Assembly: GCA_033763635.1 (NCBI GenBank)
Contig: JANRKG010000017.1
Span: 1-9,132 of the forward strand
From: JANRKG01 sp033763635
GTDB taxonomy: Bacteria > Cyanobacteriota > Cyanobacteriia > GCF-001939115
Length of the DNA: 9,132 nt
Direction of reading: 5' to 3'
The position numbers were made by a program, and so were the translations under genes. Below, in pieces: positions 1-6,654 of this stretch; position 1 is the first letter of the stretch; each line of letters begins with the position of its first letter. Below the pieces are notes generated by a model that saw nothing but the letters and a program-made list of their open reading frames with translations, ran no database searches and had not been told where the DNA came from.

Positions 1-576
1 AGCCAAGCCGCCCAAAAACCAACCTGCCATCCCGATCACCCCCAGCGTCACCGGAACCCCCAGCGAGAGAAATAACCGACGCTGCCCCAAGTGAGCCTGC
101 ATAGGAGCCAGGGGAGTCGCAATTTGGAGATAGCCCACCAACAGATTGCCCTGCTGAACGGGCAGCGTCACCTGACGTAACCACTGATCGGGAGGCAAAG
201 GAGTGTTCTCAGACCCGACCTGAACTGTTTGAAAACCTGCATTCACTGGAAGAGGTTGGGCCAGGGGTTTACCGACAAAGTGTAGTAATCGCCCATCCGC
301 TGAGTACCAGCGTGCATAGACCAGTTCACTATCAACCGCCGGGGCATTACTCCCCAACAGAGGCACTTCTGCCAGGTCAATGAGCCACTGGCCCGCATAA
401 ACCCGGTAGTGAACTTTTGCCGCCATCACTCGGCTCTTCCGGTAAAGCGCCTGGTCAAAGGCGATCATCTGGTCTTCCACTTCCCGGTAGTACACAACTC
501 CGGTAAAGAGAACCAGGATACTCCCCATACAGAGGGCAAACCAGTAAGTCAAACGGCGACGGCTCTGGTTAAACAT
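1..576 (-). CDS. rppB: RppB-type sensor histidine kinase, N-terminal part (runs off the left edge)
   Basis: The frame is open from an ATG at 576 down to base 1 (192 codons), and the gene is cut by the window edge. The visible part is a membrane sensor module: a short basic N-terminus, a first transmembrane segment at about residues 11-30, an extracytoplasmic domain of roughly 135 residues without a motif I recognise, and a second hydrophobic segment from about residue 168 ending in GWFLGGLA at the edge. The HisKA and ATPase domains would lie outside the window, so kinase activity is inferred, not seen. It begins 9 bp after the rppA stop with GAG-rich sequence just upstream, which indicates one transcript and probable translational coupling. 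In Synechocystis the equivalent pair (RppA/RppB, also called NrsR/NrsS) has been tied to nickel response and to photosynthesis gene control. No nickel exporter is visible here, so the signal sensed is unknown. Confidence 0.85.
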   Translation of the reverse strand, partial: MFNQSRRRLTYWFALCMGSILVLFTGVVYYREVEDQMIAFDQALYRKSRVMAAKVHYRVYAGQWLIDLAEVPLLGSNAPAVDSELVYARWYSADGRLLHFVGKPLAQPLPVNAGFQTVQVGSENTPLPPDQWLRQVTLPVQQGNLLVGYLQIATPLAPMQAHLGQRRLFLSLGVPVTLGVIGMAGWFLGGLA

Positions 577-585
577 AGGCTCTCG

Positions 586-1275
586 TTACCCCTCGTGGCG
601 ATTCGCAGGCAAGCTGAGACGGTATCCCAATCCATAAACCGTTTCTAGCCAATCTTTCGCCTCCACTGATTCCAACCGTTGCCGCAGCCGTCGGATCAGG
701 GTTGCCACTGCATTACTTTCTGGCTCGGCTCCCCATTCCCACAAGGCCCGTTCGATCTGGTCCCGTGATAGCACTTGTCGGGGGTGACGCAGCAAGTATT
801 CCATGAGTTGAAACTCCCGTCCCGATAGCTGAATGCGGGTCGAGCCTCGCTCCAGAATCAGGCTACTGAGATGCAAGTGTAAGTCTCCGAGACTGAGGAT
901 ATCGCCCTTCCAGAGGGGCGATCGTCGGCCCAGTGCCCGGACCCGCGCCAGCAACTCCACTACGTCGATCGGCTTCACCAGATAATCATCCGCTCCTGCA
1001 TCCAGCCCTAACACCTTATCAGCAGTGGTATCTTTTGCCGTAAGCATCAGGACCGGGGCCGTTTTTCCCATCCTGCGATATTGACGGCACAGATCCAGGC
1101 CACTGGCTCCCGGCAACATCCAATCTAGAATCAAGAGGTCATACTCTTTCTGGGAAAGTAACCACTGAGCCGTGTCACTGTCTTCGATCGCATCCACAAT
1201 ATGGCCCGACTGCGATAGGGCCGCGTGCAGCGGTTCTAACTGAGCCGTATCATCTTCCACCAGTAAAATAAGCAT
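586..1275 (-). CDS. rppA: RppA, OmpR/PhoB-family response regulator
   Basis: This 229-residue protein has the full two-domain layout of an OmpR-type regulator. The receiver domain (about 1-118) has the acidic pair D8/D9, the phosphoacceptor D51 in LILDWMLPG, the switch Thr79 in MLTAKDTT and Lys101 in YLVKP. The winged-helix DNA-binding domain (about 126-222) includes SGREFQLMEYLLRHP, the recognition-helix region NAVATLIRRLRQRL and the closing wing VYGLGYRL. Length and sequence closely match what I know of cyanobacterial RppA, including QKEYDLLILDWMLPG and RALGRRSPLW. It should be phosphorylated by the kinase encoded 9 bp downstream and then bind promoter DNA. The ATG at 1275 is the natural start because the receiver strand LILLVEDD begins at once. 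A GGGAGAG stretch lies rather far upstream of it (about 17 nt). The 53-bp divergent spacer with the 130-residue gene probably carries the promoter, but I could not fix a convincing -10/-35 pair. Confidence 0.93.
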   Translation of the reverse strand: MLILLVEDDTAQLEPLHAALSQSGHIVDAIEDSDTAQWLLSQKEYDLLILDWMLPGASGLDLCRQYRRMGKTAPVLMLTAKDTTADKVLGLDAGADDYLVKPIDVVELLARVRALGRRSPLWKGDILSLGDLHLHLSSLILERGSTRIQLSGREFQLMEYLLRHPRQVLSRDQIERALWEWGAEPESNAVATLIRRLRQRLESVEAKDWLETVYGLGYRLSLPANRHEG

Positions 1276-1328
1276 AAGCCGTTGCCAGAGACTCTCCCTT
1301 TGATCATCCTAGCCAACTGACCCCGCCA

Positions 1329-1721
1329 ATGCTTCATTTTCGTTGGTTGAAACCCCTCTCCTCTCTGGGCCTGGAATTCTGGTTGCCCCTCCCCTTGCTG
1401 GGGCTTGTGTTCTGGATTGGCAGTAGTGTGCTGACGGACAGGGTTTTGAGTCGTGCCTACCGGAGCGACAATCGCCTTCAGGCCGACACCCAACTGGATA
1501 CCCCCAGTAAAATTATTTTGGCTGTTCAGGTCGATATTTTCCGCAATCGGGGGGTGTCTCGTGTGACCGTCCGAACGACGAATACAGCCCTGAAAGCTCT
1601 GGTGTTTGAATTTCCCTTTATCAACGTCGCCCAGTTAGAACAAGCAACCAGCCAGCAACTCGGAATGCCCATTGAGCGCCTCCGACCCATCACCCGCTAT
1701 CGAGTGCTGCTGGACCCCTAA
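1329..1721 (+). CDS. Small membrane-anchored protein divergent from rppA, function unknown
   Basis: A 130-residue protein. The N-terminus (LKPLSSLGLEFWLPLPLLGLVFWIG) gives one transmembrane segment at about residues 16-33. A soluble domain of about 95 residues follows, alternating beta-like strands with charged turns and ending in RPITRYRVLLDP. No catalytic motif is visible. It resembles uncharacterised cyanobacterial proteins I recall beside rppA genes, but I cannot name the family. Divergent placement 53 bp from rppA makes shared regulation, or a role as accessory to the RppB sensor, a reasonable guess. There is no clear Shine-Dalgarno sequence before the ATG at 1329. That start is still preferred because the transmembrane segment follows directly and no other Met precedes the soluble domain. 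Its TAA overlaps the stop codon of the convergent gene by 4 bp. The long antisense frame across its 5' end is taken as a shadow because this product has coherent membrane-protein composition. Confidence 0.72.
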   Translation: MLHFRWLKPLSSLGLEFWLPLPLLGLVFWIGSSVLTDRVLSRAYRSDNRLQADTQLDTPSKIILAVQVDIFRNRGVSRVTVRTTNTALKALVFEFPFINVAQLEQATSQQLGMPIERLRPITRYRVLLDP

Positions 1722-4564
1722 ACGACCTTACACGCTTGCCGGATAAGGATCTGCTCTGCCGTTCGACTGTCTACAGCCCTGGAGAACAAAAACCCTTGCC
1801 CATGCTCACACTGAAAAGAGCGTAACTGGCTCATCTGCTCTAACGTCTCAATCCCTTCGGCTGTCACCGTCATTCCCAGGTTATGGGCCAGAGTCACGAT
1901 CGCCCGAATAATCTCAGAACTATCATCCGTTGTTCCTAACCGCGCAACGAACGACTGATCAATCTTCAAAGTATCTGTGGGAAATCGGTGTAGATAGCTC
2001 AAGGAAGAATAGCCCGTCCCAAAATCATCAATTTGCAAGCTGACTCCCAACTGTTTCAGGTGACCTAACAGTGCAATAGCGGATCGGGCATCCTCCATCA
2101 CCACACTTTCCGTGATTTCTAACTTCAAACTCGCAGGATACAAACCCGTTGCCGCGAGAATCTGAGCCACATCCTGAATCAGGTCATCCTGAGAGAACTG
2201 ACGACCCGATAGATTGACACTCATAGTTAGGGGATACTCGGATGGAAAGCGCTCTTGCCAGATCCGAAGCTGGCGACAGGCTTCTCGTAAGATCCAGGAA
2301 CCAATGGGAATGATCAACCCCGTTTCTTCTGCTACGGGAATAAACTCTACCGGAGAAACCAGACCCCGTTCCGGGTGTTTCCAGCGAACCAGCGCTTCAA
2401 ATCCACTAATTAGCCCCGTTCGCAACTCAACGATCGGCTGATAATACACCCGTAATTCTTCCCGCTCGATCGCCCGTCGTAAGTCGGTCTGCAATTGCAA
2501 TAGCTCACAGGCACGGCGATACATCTCCGTATCAAAGACCTCATGGCACGCTTTTCCCTGAGACTTAGCGCGGTACATCGCAATATCCGCATCTCGCAAG
2601 AGATCCTCTGGATTCTCATACCCCGTCTGACTGAGGGCAATGCCAATACTGGCAGTCGTAAAGACCTCGTATTCTGCAATCCGAAAGGGAGCTTTCAGCA
2701 GGTCATGGATGCGATCGGCTAAACAAGTTGCATCCCGGAGGCTCTGAATCTGCTCCAGTAGAATCACAAACTCATCCCCACCCAGACGGGCCACCGTGTC
2801 CCCAGAAGGCAAACATTCCCGCTGAAGAATCTTCGCGATCTGTTTCAATAACTCATCTCCCACTGTATGGCCCAGGCTATCATTCACAACCTTGAACCGA
2901 TCCAGGTCTAGAAACAGCACGGCAAAGCGATCGGCACTGGAGCGTCTGGCCCGTTCCATTGCCTGTCCGAGGCGATCGAGAAACAATGCCCGATTCGGCA
3001 ACCCGGTCAGGGCATCGTGAAACGCATCATGAAGGAGTTGTTCTTCTGCATTCTTACGCTCCGTGATGTCTGTCTGAGATCCGGCCATGCGGGTCGCCTT
3101 GCCCGTACCATTACGCACGGCTAACCCCCGACAAAGAACCCAGAGATACTGACCATCCTTATGCAACATCCGATGTTCTGTCTCAAAGTGAAGGGTTGCG
3201 CCCTTGAGATGGAGATCAATTTTTGCTTTGACCAATTCCAGATCATCGGGATGAATGCGTTTGAACCACTCTTCTGGACTATTGCTAACTTCCCACTCCT
3301 CACAACCCAGCATTGATTTCCAGCGAGGACCGAAGTAGATTTCATTGGTTTTGAAGTTCCAATCCCACAGGCCGTCATTTGCCCCTTTCACCGCCAAGGT
3401 GTACCGCTCCTGACTCTCCCGCAGAGCTTCCTCCACCTGTTTGCGATCGGTGATATCGATCCCCACAAACACTGCTGCCTGGTCCTGGTAATATTTTTGA
3501 GCCACCATGAGATATTGACGGGGCACCCCATCCACGATCGTCGCCAGTTCGATCGCACTTTCCTTCACATCGCTCCCAAAGAACTTGTAGACGAATTCTC
3601 CAAAACCACCACTACTCTCTAGAAAGCCCAACTTTTTCCCAATAAAGTCCTCTGGTTGCAGTTTGAAGGTAGCTGCCAAATAGCGATTAATCCCTAAATA
3701 GGTCATGTCAGAGCTAAACCAGGAGACACACCCCGGCACCGCATCTAACACGGCCTGAAGTTGGTCTTTCGCGTGTTGTAAATCCGCTTCGGCCCGTTTG
3801 CGATCGGTGATATCTCGCCCAAAGACTGCGACCCCCGTAATTTTGCCCATCTGGGCCTCAATCGGGTTGAAATGGATTTCAAACTCCGCTGAGTGTCTTC
3901 CCAGAGGATAGGTTTCTTCAATGGCAAACCGTTCTCCCTGGAGCGCGCGATCGTAATAACTGCGCCACAGGTCTTGATAGTCCGGTGGCAGGCATCCAAC
4001 CATATCAATTCCTTTCTGGGGTTTCGTTTTGAACACCCAATAAAACAATTTTTTGAAGTTGGAATTTAAAGTGACCAGTTGATAATTTACATTGACGGAC
4101 CAAACCGCATCCTGGGTGTTTTCAATCAGGGCCAACAGATTTGCTTCCCGGTCCAGCAGGGTTTCTGGCACGGGATGGTCGAGCGTGGGAGTTTTTTCAT
4201 GCAAGAGGGTTTGAACGGCTGGAACTAACCGTTGCAGATGGTGTTTCCCAACAAATTCATCGGCTCCCGCCTTAATTGCCGCCACGACCTTTTCTTCCCC
4301 TCCATCTGAGGAAACTACCAGAATGGGTAAAGAGAGGCGACGTTGCCGGATGAGGTCCAGGGCTTGATGTAGAGTACATTGGGGGACCTGATCTGACAAA
4401 ATTAGAATTTGCCATTCCTGACGATCGAGAGCCGCTGCCAGCGTGGGGAGGGTGTTGGCCCACTCAGAACTCACTGAATATCCACCCTGCTTCAATACAT
4501 GAGTCAGGTATAAAGCATCTCTTTCAGATACTTCGACAATCAGGGCATAGAGCGGCATCTTCAC
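1718..4564 (-). CDS. REC-PAS-PAS-PAS-GGDEF-EAL response regulator, c-di-GMP turnover
   Basis: A 948-residue multidomain signalling protein, apparently cytoplasmic (no transmembrane segment). Order: receiver about 5-122; PAS about 138-260, ending GRDITDRKRAE; PAS about 265-378, ending GIDITDRKQVE; PAS_3-like about 385-505, ending QTDITERKNAE; GGDEF about 510-675; EAL about 695-940. GGDEF signature RLGGDEF is at 593-599, with metal-binding D553 in DLDRFK and NDSLGH after it. EAL keeps E723 (EALVRW), N784, E816, D846/D847 (DDFGTGYSS), K867, E903 and Q923, so phosphodiesterase activity is expected. GGDEF looks competent too, but the inhibitory RxxD site reads PSGD (586-589), so product feedback is probably lost. 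The receiver keeps phosphoacceptor D58 and K107, but the usual acidic pair is E11-V12. No histidine kinase lies next to it. Start: GTG at 4564 has AAGGAAGG 5 nt upstream. ATG at 4558, two codons later, is also possible. Confidence 0.93.
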   Translation of the reverse strand: MKMPLYALIVEVSERDALYLTHVLKQGGYSVSSEWANTLPTLAAALDRQEWQILILSDQVPQCTLHQALDLIRQRRLSLPILVVSSDGGEEKVVAAIKAGADEFVGKHHLQRLVPAVQTLLHEKTPTLDHPVPETLLDREANLLALIENTQDAVWSVNVNYQLVTLNSNFKKLFYWVFKTKPQKGIDMVGCLPPDYQDLWRSYYDRALQGERFAIEETYPLGRHSAEFEIHFNPIEAQMGKITGVAVFGRDITDRKRAEADLQHAKDQLQAVLDAVPGCVSWFSSDMTYLGINRYLAATFKLQPEDFIGKKLGFLESSGGFGEFVYKFFGSDVKESAIELATIVDGVPRQYLMVAQKYYQDQAAVFVGIDITDRKQVEEALRESQERYTLAVKGANDGLWDWNFKTNEIYFGPRWKSMLGCEEWEVSNSPEEWFKRIHPDDLELVKAKIDLHLKGATLHFETEHRMLHKDGQYLWVLCRGLAVRNGTGKATRMAGSQTDITERKNAEEQLLHDAFHDALTGLPNRALFLDRLGQAMERARRSSADRFAVLFLDLDRFKVVNDSLGHTVGDELLKQIAKILQRECLPSGDTVARLGGDEFVILLEQIQSLRDATCLADRIHDLLKAPFRIAEYEVFTTASIGIALSQTGYENPEDLLRDADIAMYRAKSQGKACHEVFDTEMYRRACELLQLQTDLRRAIEREELRVYYQPIVELRTGLISGFEALVRWKHPERGLVSPVEFIPVAEETGLIIPIGSWILREACRQLRIWQERFPSEYPLTMSVNLSGRQFSQDDLIQDVAQILAATGLYPASLKLEITESVVMEDARSAIALLGHLKQLGVSLQIDDFGTGYSSLSYLHRFPTDTLKIDQSFVARLGTTDDSSEIIRAIVTLAHNLGMTVTAEGIETLEQMSQLRSFQCEHGQGFLFSRAVDSRTAEQILIRQACKVV

Positions 4565-4590
4565 CTGAGCCTTCCTTCGTCAAAACTGGA

Positions 4591-4599
4591 GAGATAGCA
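4591..4599 (-). promoter_or_regulatory. Possible extended -10 promoter of the GGDEF-EAL gene
   Basis: Read on the minus strand this is TGCTATCTC, an extended -10 pattern (TGn followed by TATCTC). It would start transcription near 4584, about 20 nt before the GTG. No good -35 hexamer lies 17 bp upstream; that position falls in the CCCTGTGCAA repeats. The call rests on one weak motif and its good location. Confidence 0.25.
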
Positions 4600-4613
4600 T
4601 CAGGAACTCAGTG

Positions 4614-4704
4614 CCCTGTGCAACCCTGTGCAACATGATGCAGTGTAATCATGCAGTGTTAACCCTGTAGTGTTAATCATGCAGTGTTAATCATGCAGTC
4701 CTAA
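4614..4704. repeat. Short tandem repeat array, 14-bp unit TCATGCAGTGTTAA
   Basis: Two 10-bp copies of CCCTGTGCAA (4614-4633) lead into five consecutive units of about 14 bp: TGATGCAGTGTAA (4636-4648, one base short), TCATGCAGTGTTAA (4649-4662, exact), CCCTGTAGTGTTAA (4663-4676), TCATGCAGTGTTAA (4677-4690, exact) and TCATGCAGTCCTAA (4691-4704). The CCCTGT start of the third unit matches the start of the 10-bp copies, so the two types appear to have recombined. The array lies 50-140 bp upstream of the GGDEF-EAL start codon, just upstream of the possible -10. It could be a set of regulator sites, or simply a short tandem repeat of the kind common between cyanobacterial genes. Confidence 0.85.
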
Positions 4705-4760
4705 CCACATTCTGAACCGATATTTCTTCGTAAGTTCCTACCTGCTCAAATGTGAACATT

Positions 4761-4782
4761 GTTGATGCTCAGAGTTGATGCT
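4761..4782. repeat. 9-bp direct repeat GTTGATGCT, 13-bp period
   Basis: GTTGATGCT occurs at 4761-4769 and again at 4774-4782, separated by CAGA. It lies in the 362-bp gap between the YgfZ gene and the GGDEF-EAL gene (4565-4926). Apart from this pair, the 14-bp array, a weak terminator candidate and a small inverted repeat (TGCAAA GAC TTTGCA, 4895-4909), I see nothing else in that gap: no coding frame of note and no RNA gene. Confidence 0.6.
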
Positions 4783-4862
4783 TAGACAGGCGCAAGGGAG
4801 AGTCTGGGCTAGCCACCCAAATTTTTTTCCTGGAACAAGTCTAAATCTAGGCTATCAGAAGC

Positions 4863-4887
4863 AAAAACGCCTCTGGCAATTCCAGGG
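4863..4887 (-). terminator. Weak terminator candidate after the YgfZ gene
   Basis: On the minus strand, CCCTGG-AATTG-CCAGAG forms a 6-bp stem with one mismatch and a 5-nt loop. GCG and a run of five T follow. It sits about 40-60 nt beyond the YgfZ stop, where a terminator of the protease/170-residue/YgfZ transcript would be expected. The stem is short and the T run is 3 nt away, so this is tentative. Confidence 0.3.
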
Positions 4888-4926
4888 AAATCTATGCAAA
4901 GACTTTGCAAAAAAAAAGATGAAGAA

Positions 4927-6003
4927 CTACTGAGGAACACGAGTCACGAAAGGAAGATCTATTAATACACCTTCTGCACAAGGAGCGTTGCCCACTTCTG
5001 CAACCACCTGAACTTTTAGCCCCGCACCCCCTGCTTTAGTTCGTATATACCCCAGAGCCATTAGCCCATCAGCCGTTTCCGTCAAGCTGGTGAGTTTACC
5101 CACCCGATCGCCATCTACCATCAACAAACTTGGAATCGGGGGTTTTCGGTCCAGACGGACTCCCCACAATTGTTGCTTCACACCTTGATAGGTATTGAGT
5201 CGGGCAATCGTCTCCTGACCAATATAACAGCCTTTACTAAAGGAAATGGTGTGCCACAATCCGGCCTCTAACGGGTTGTAATCCTCTGTTAGTTCGGAAT
5301 CTGGAGCCGGACGGCCCTGCTCAATCCGCAACTGCTCCCAGGCTCGATCGCCGAGCGGAACAGTTCCCATCGCAACGATCTCACCCCACACCTTCGCGGC
5401 TCCATCGGCTGGCACCATCAGCGTATAGCCTTCTAACGCTAACCCCGTACCTACCGCGACTCGCCCTTCCACGCCTGCCAGAGAAAGCATTGCATGGGAG
5501 ACAGGGGGCTGGGTCTGCCAGTTGACTCCTGCCAACTGCTCCAAAACTGCATGACTCTTTGGCCCCAACAAGGTAAAGATGCAGTAGGTATCCGTGATGT
5601 CTGCAAGTTCTACCCGATCGGCTCCAAAGATGTAGCGATCGAGCCAGGACAGGAGCGCTTTACGCCGTTGGGGAGAGACAAATAACCAGACTCCATCTTC
5701 CAGGATATAAGCCGTTACCAGATCAATGGTGCGGGCTGTGGAAGTCACAAACACAGTCTCGCATCCCTGCCCTGCTTTGAGGCTATAGAAATCATTCGTG
5801 CTCTGGTTATGCAAGTAACGAATGCGATCGTCCCCCGTTACCTGAAGCAGCCCCCAGAGAGAGCGATCGACCACTGCTACGGACGATCGAGCAGCCTGAA
5901 TTGCCTCTGGATCATTGCCAAAAGAAACGATCCCCCTTGCCCCTGCAACTTCCCCGAACTCCGCTCCCTGGGAGGTCTGCATTTCCTGCAAAGTCTGACT
6001 CAT
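4927..6003 (-). CDS. ygfZ: YgfZ/GcvT-family folate-binding protein
   Basis: A 358-residue soluble protein of the YgfZ branch of the GcvT fold. The family signature K-G-C-Y-x-G-Q-E is at 257-264 (KGCYIGQE), preceded by the typical EQGRPAPDSELTEDYNPLEAGLW (about 228-250). The aminomethyltransferase-like N-terminal part includes VDRSLWGLLQVTGDDRIRYLHNQSTND (about 45-71). In E. coli and in mitochondrial relatives (IBA57), such proteins bind folate and help to make or repair Fe-S clusters in certain enzymes. The invariant Cys259 is present. The frame extends upstream to a TTG at 6069, but the ATG at 6003 is preferred: GAGG lies 5 nt upstream, and the protein then starts like its relatives. It is the last gene of a minus-strand group, 74 bp after the 170-residue gene. 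That spacer has a TACAAT (minus, 6058-6053) that could serve as a -10 and an 8-bp direct repeat, so it may also have its own promoter. Confidence 0.9.
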   Translation of the reverse strand: MSQTLQEMQTSQGAEFGEVAGARGIVSFGNDPEAIQAARSSVAVVDRSLWGLLQVTGDDRIRYLHNQSTNDFYSLKAGQGCETVFVTSTARTIDLVTAYILEDGVWLFVSPQRRKALLSWLDRYIFGADRVELADITDTYCIFTLLGPKSHAVLEQLAGVNWQTQPPVSHAMLSLAGVEGRVAVGTGLALEGYTLMVPADGAAKVWGEIVAMGTVPLGDRAWEQLRIEQGRPAPDSELTEDYNPLEAGLWHTISFSKGCYIGQETIARLNTYQGVKQQLWGVRLDRKPPIPSLLMVDGDRVGKLTSLTETADGLMALGYIRTKAGGAGLKVQVVAEVGNAPCAEGVLIDLPFVTRVPQ

Positions 6004-6017
6004 GGCTGCCTCAAGCA

Positions 6018-6041
6018 ATAGATAGTGAGAGTGATAGATAG
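6018..6041. repeat. 8-bp direct repeat ATAGATAG upstream of ygfZ, 16-bp period
   Basis: ATAGATAG occurs at 6018-6025 and 6034-6041 around an 8-bp spacer TGAGAGTG. It lies 15-38 bp upstream of the YgfZ ATG, in the 5' untranslated region or core promoter. It could be an operator or an accident of a low-complexity stretch. Confidence 0.5.
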
Positions 6042-6077
6042 CGTTCGATCGCAATTGTATCGCCCCCAAGGAGCGAG

Positions 6078-6590
6078 TTACTGACGGGGATCAGCAGATG
6101 AACCCGGCAAACTCGTAAAGACCTGTTCAACCAATTGTTTTGTCTTGAGTTCTAACGTATTCCAATCAACCTCTTCCATCTCATCAAACAGGCTCAGGTC
6201 AACCTCTACAGGTTCCTGCTGCCCAGTCGTGTAATGGGAAAAACAGACTTGATAACACAATTCCCAAAGATCCACCGTGTAACGTTGTTCCCCTTGTTCT
6301 AGATGGAGATGATAGGCCGGATAGGGAAGGGGTAAGCCACTGAGTTCCTGTTCCAACTCCCCCGCCTCTTCGGGAGGAGTGTTGGCTAACTGCTGTCCCA
6401 GGTCCATCACTCTGGCTTTCACCGCATCGCTCGTTCCCTCAGGCCAAACCTGCACCTCCTGATAGGTTCCCTTCCAGGTCGATTCATCTAATTGCTTCCG
6501 AATATTGTCAATGACCCGAATAAATGCAGGTTGCATGAGTAATTCGGCCCGTTCCCAGGTTCCTAAATCTCGAAAAATCGGCTTTGCCAT
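6078..6590 (-). CDS. Conserved-looking hypothetical protein, 170 residues, acidic
   Basis: I cannot assign a function. The product is soluble, with no signal peptide or membrane segment, and is rich in Glu, Gln and Leu. Notable stretches are an N-terminal helix-like region FRDLGTWERAELLMQPAFIRVIDNIRKQL (about 6-34), a centre with LPLPYPAYHLHLEQGEQRYTVDLWELCYQVCF (about 86-117) that looks like the conserved core, and an acidic tail region VEVDLSLFDEMEEVDW (about 128-143). The two Cys (112, 116) are four apart, which alone is not a metal motif. It resembles cyanobacterial proteins of unknown function. The ATG at 6590 has AAGG with 7-nt spacing (and AGAAGG abutting the ATG). It sits 64 bp after the protease gene and 74 bp before ygfZ on the same strand, so one transcript is plausible but not shown. 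Confidence 0.8.
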   Translation of the reverse strand: MAKPIFRDLGTWERAELLMQPAFIRVIDNIRKQLDESTWKGTYQEVQVWPEGTSDAVKARVMDLGQQLANTPPEEAGELEQELSGLPLPYPAYHLHLEQGEQRYTVDLWELCYQVCFSHYTTGQQEPVEVDLSLFDEMEEVDWNTLELKTKQLVEQVFTSLPGSSADPRQ

Positions 6591-6654
6591 CCTTCTGCCT
6601 TACCTACTGGACATCACCTTAATATGCGATCGGAACCCGATCTTCTCATGATCA

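Noticed and set aside
1236..1493. 85-codon minus-strand frame across the start of rppA and the 130-residue gene
   Set aside because: It overlaps two better-supported genes and its product is low-complexity without a motif.
1725..1747. CCTTA...TAAGG inverted repeat after the 130-residue gene
   Set aside because: The stem is 5 bp with a 13-nt loop and no T run, and it lies inside the coding region of the convergent gene.
4805..4828. TGGG/CCCA stem followed by seven T on the plus strand
   Set aside because: The stem is only 4 bp with a 7-nt loop, and there is no plus-strand gene upstream to terminate.
4895..4917. Inverted repeat TGCAAA-GAC-TTTGCA next to a run of A
   Set aside because: For the minus-strand YgfZ transcript the T run comes before the hairpin, not after it. 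On the plus strand the hairpin is followed by A, and no plus-strand gene ends here.
6004..6069. In-frame extension of the YgfZ protein to a TTG at 6069
   Set aside because: The added 22 residues do not look like the family, the TTG has no good ribosome binding site, and the ATG at 6003 has GAGG at 5-nt spacing.
6628..6642. Perfect hairpin GATCGG-AAC-CCGATC between the protease and the 170-residue gene
   Set aside because: No T run follows on either strand, and the stem contains a CGATCG site, which is abundant in this DNA anyway. It is not called a terminator.
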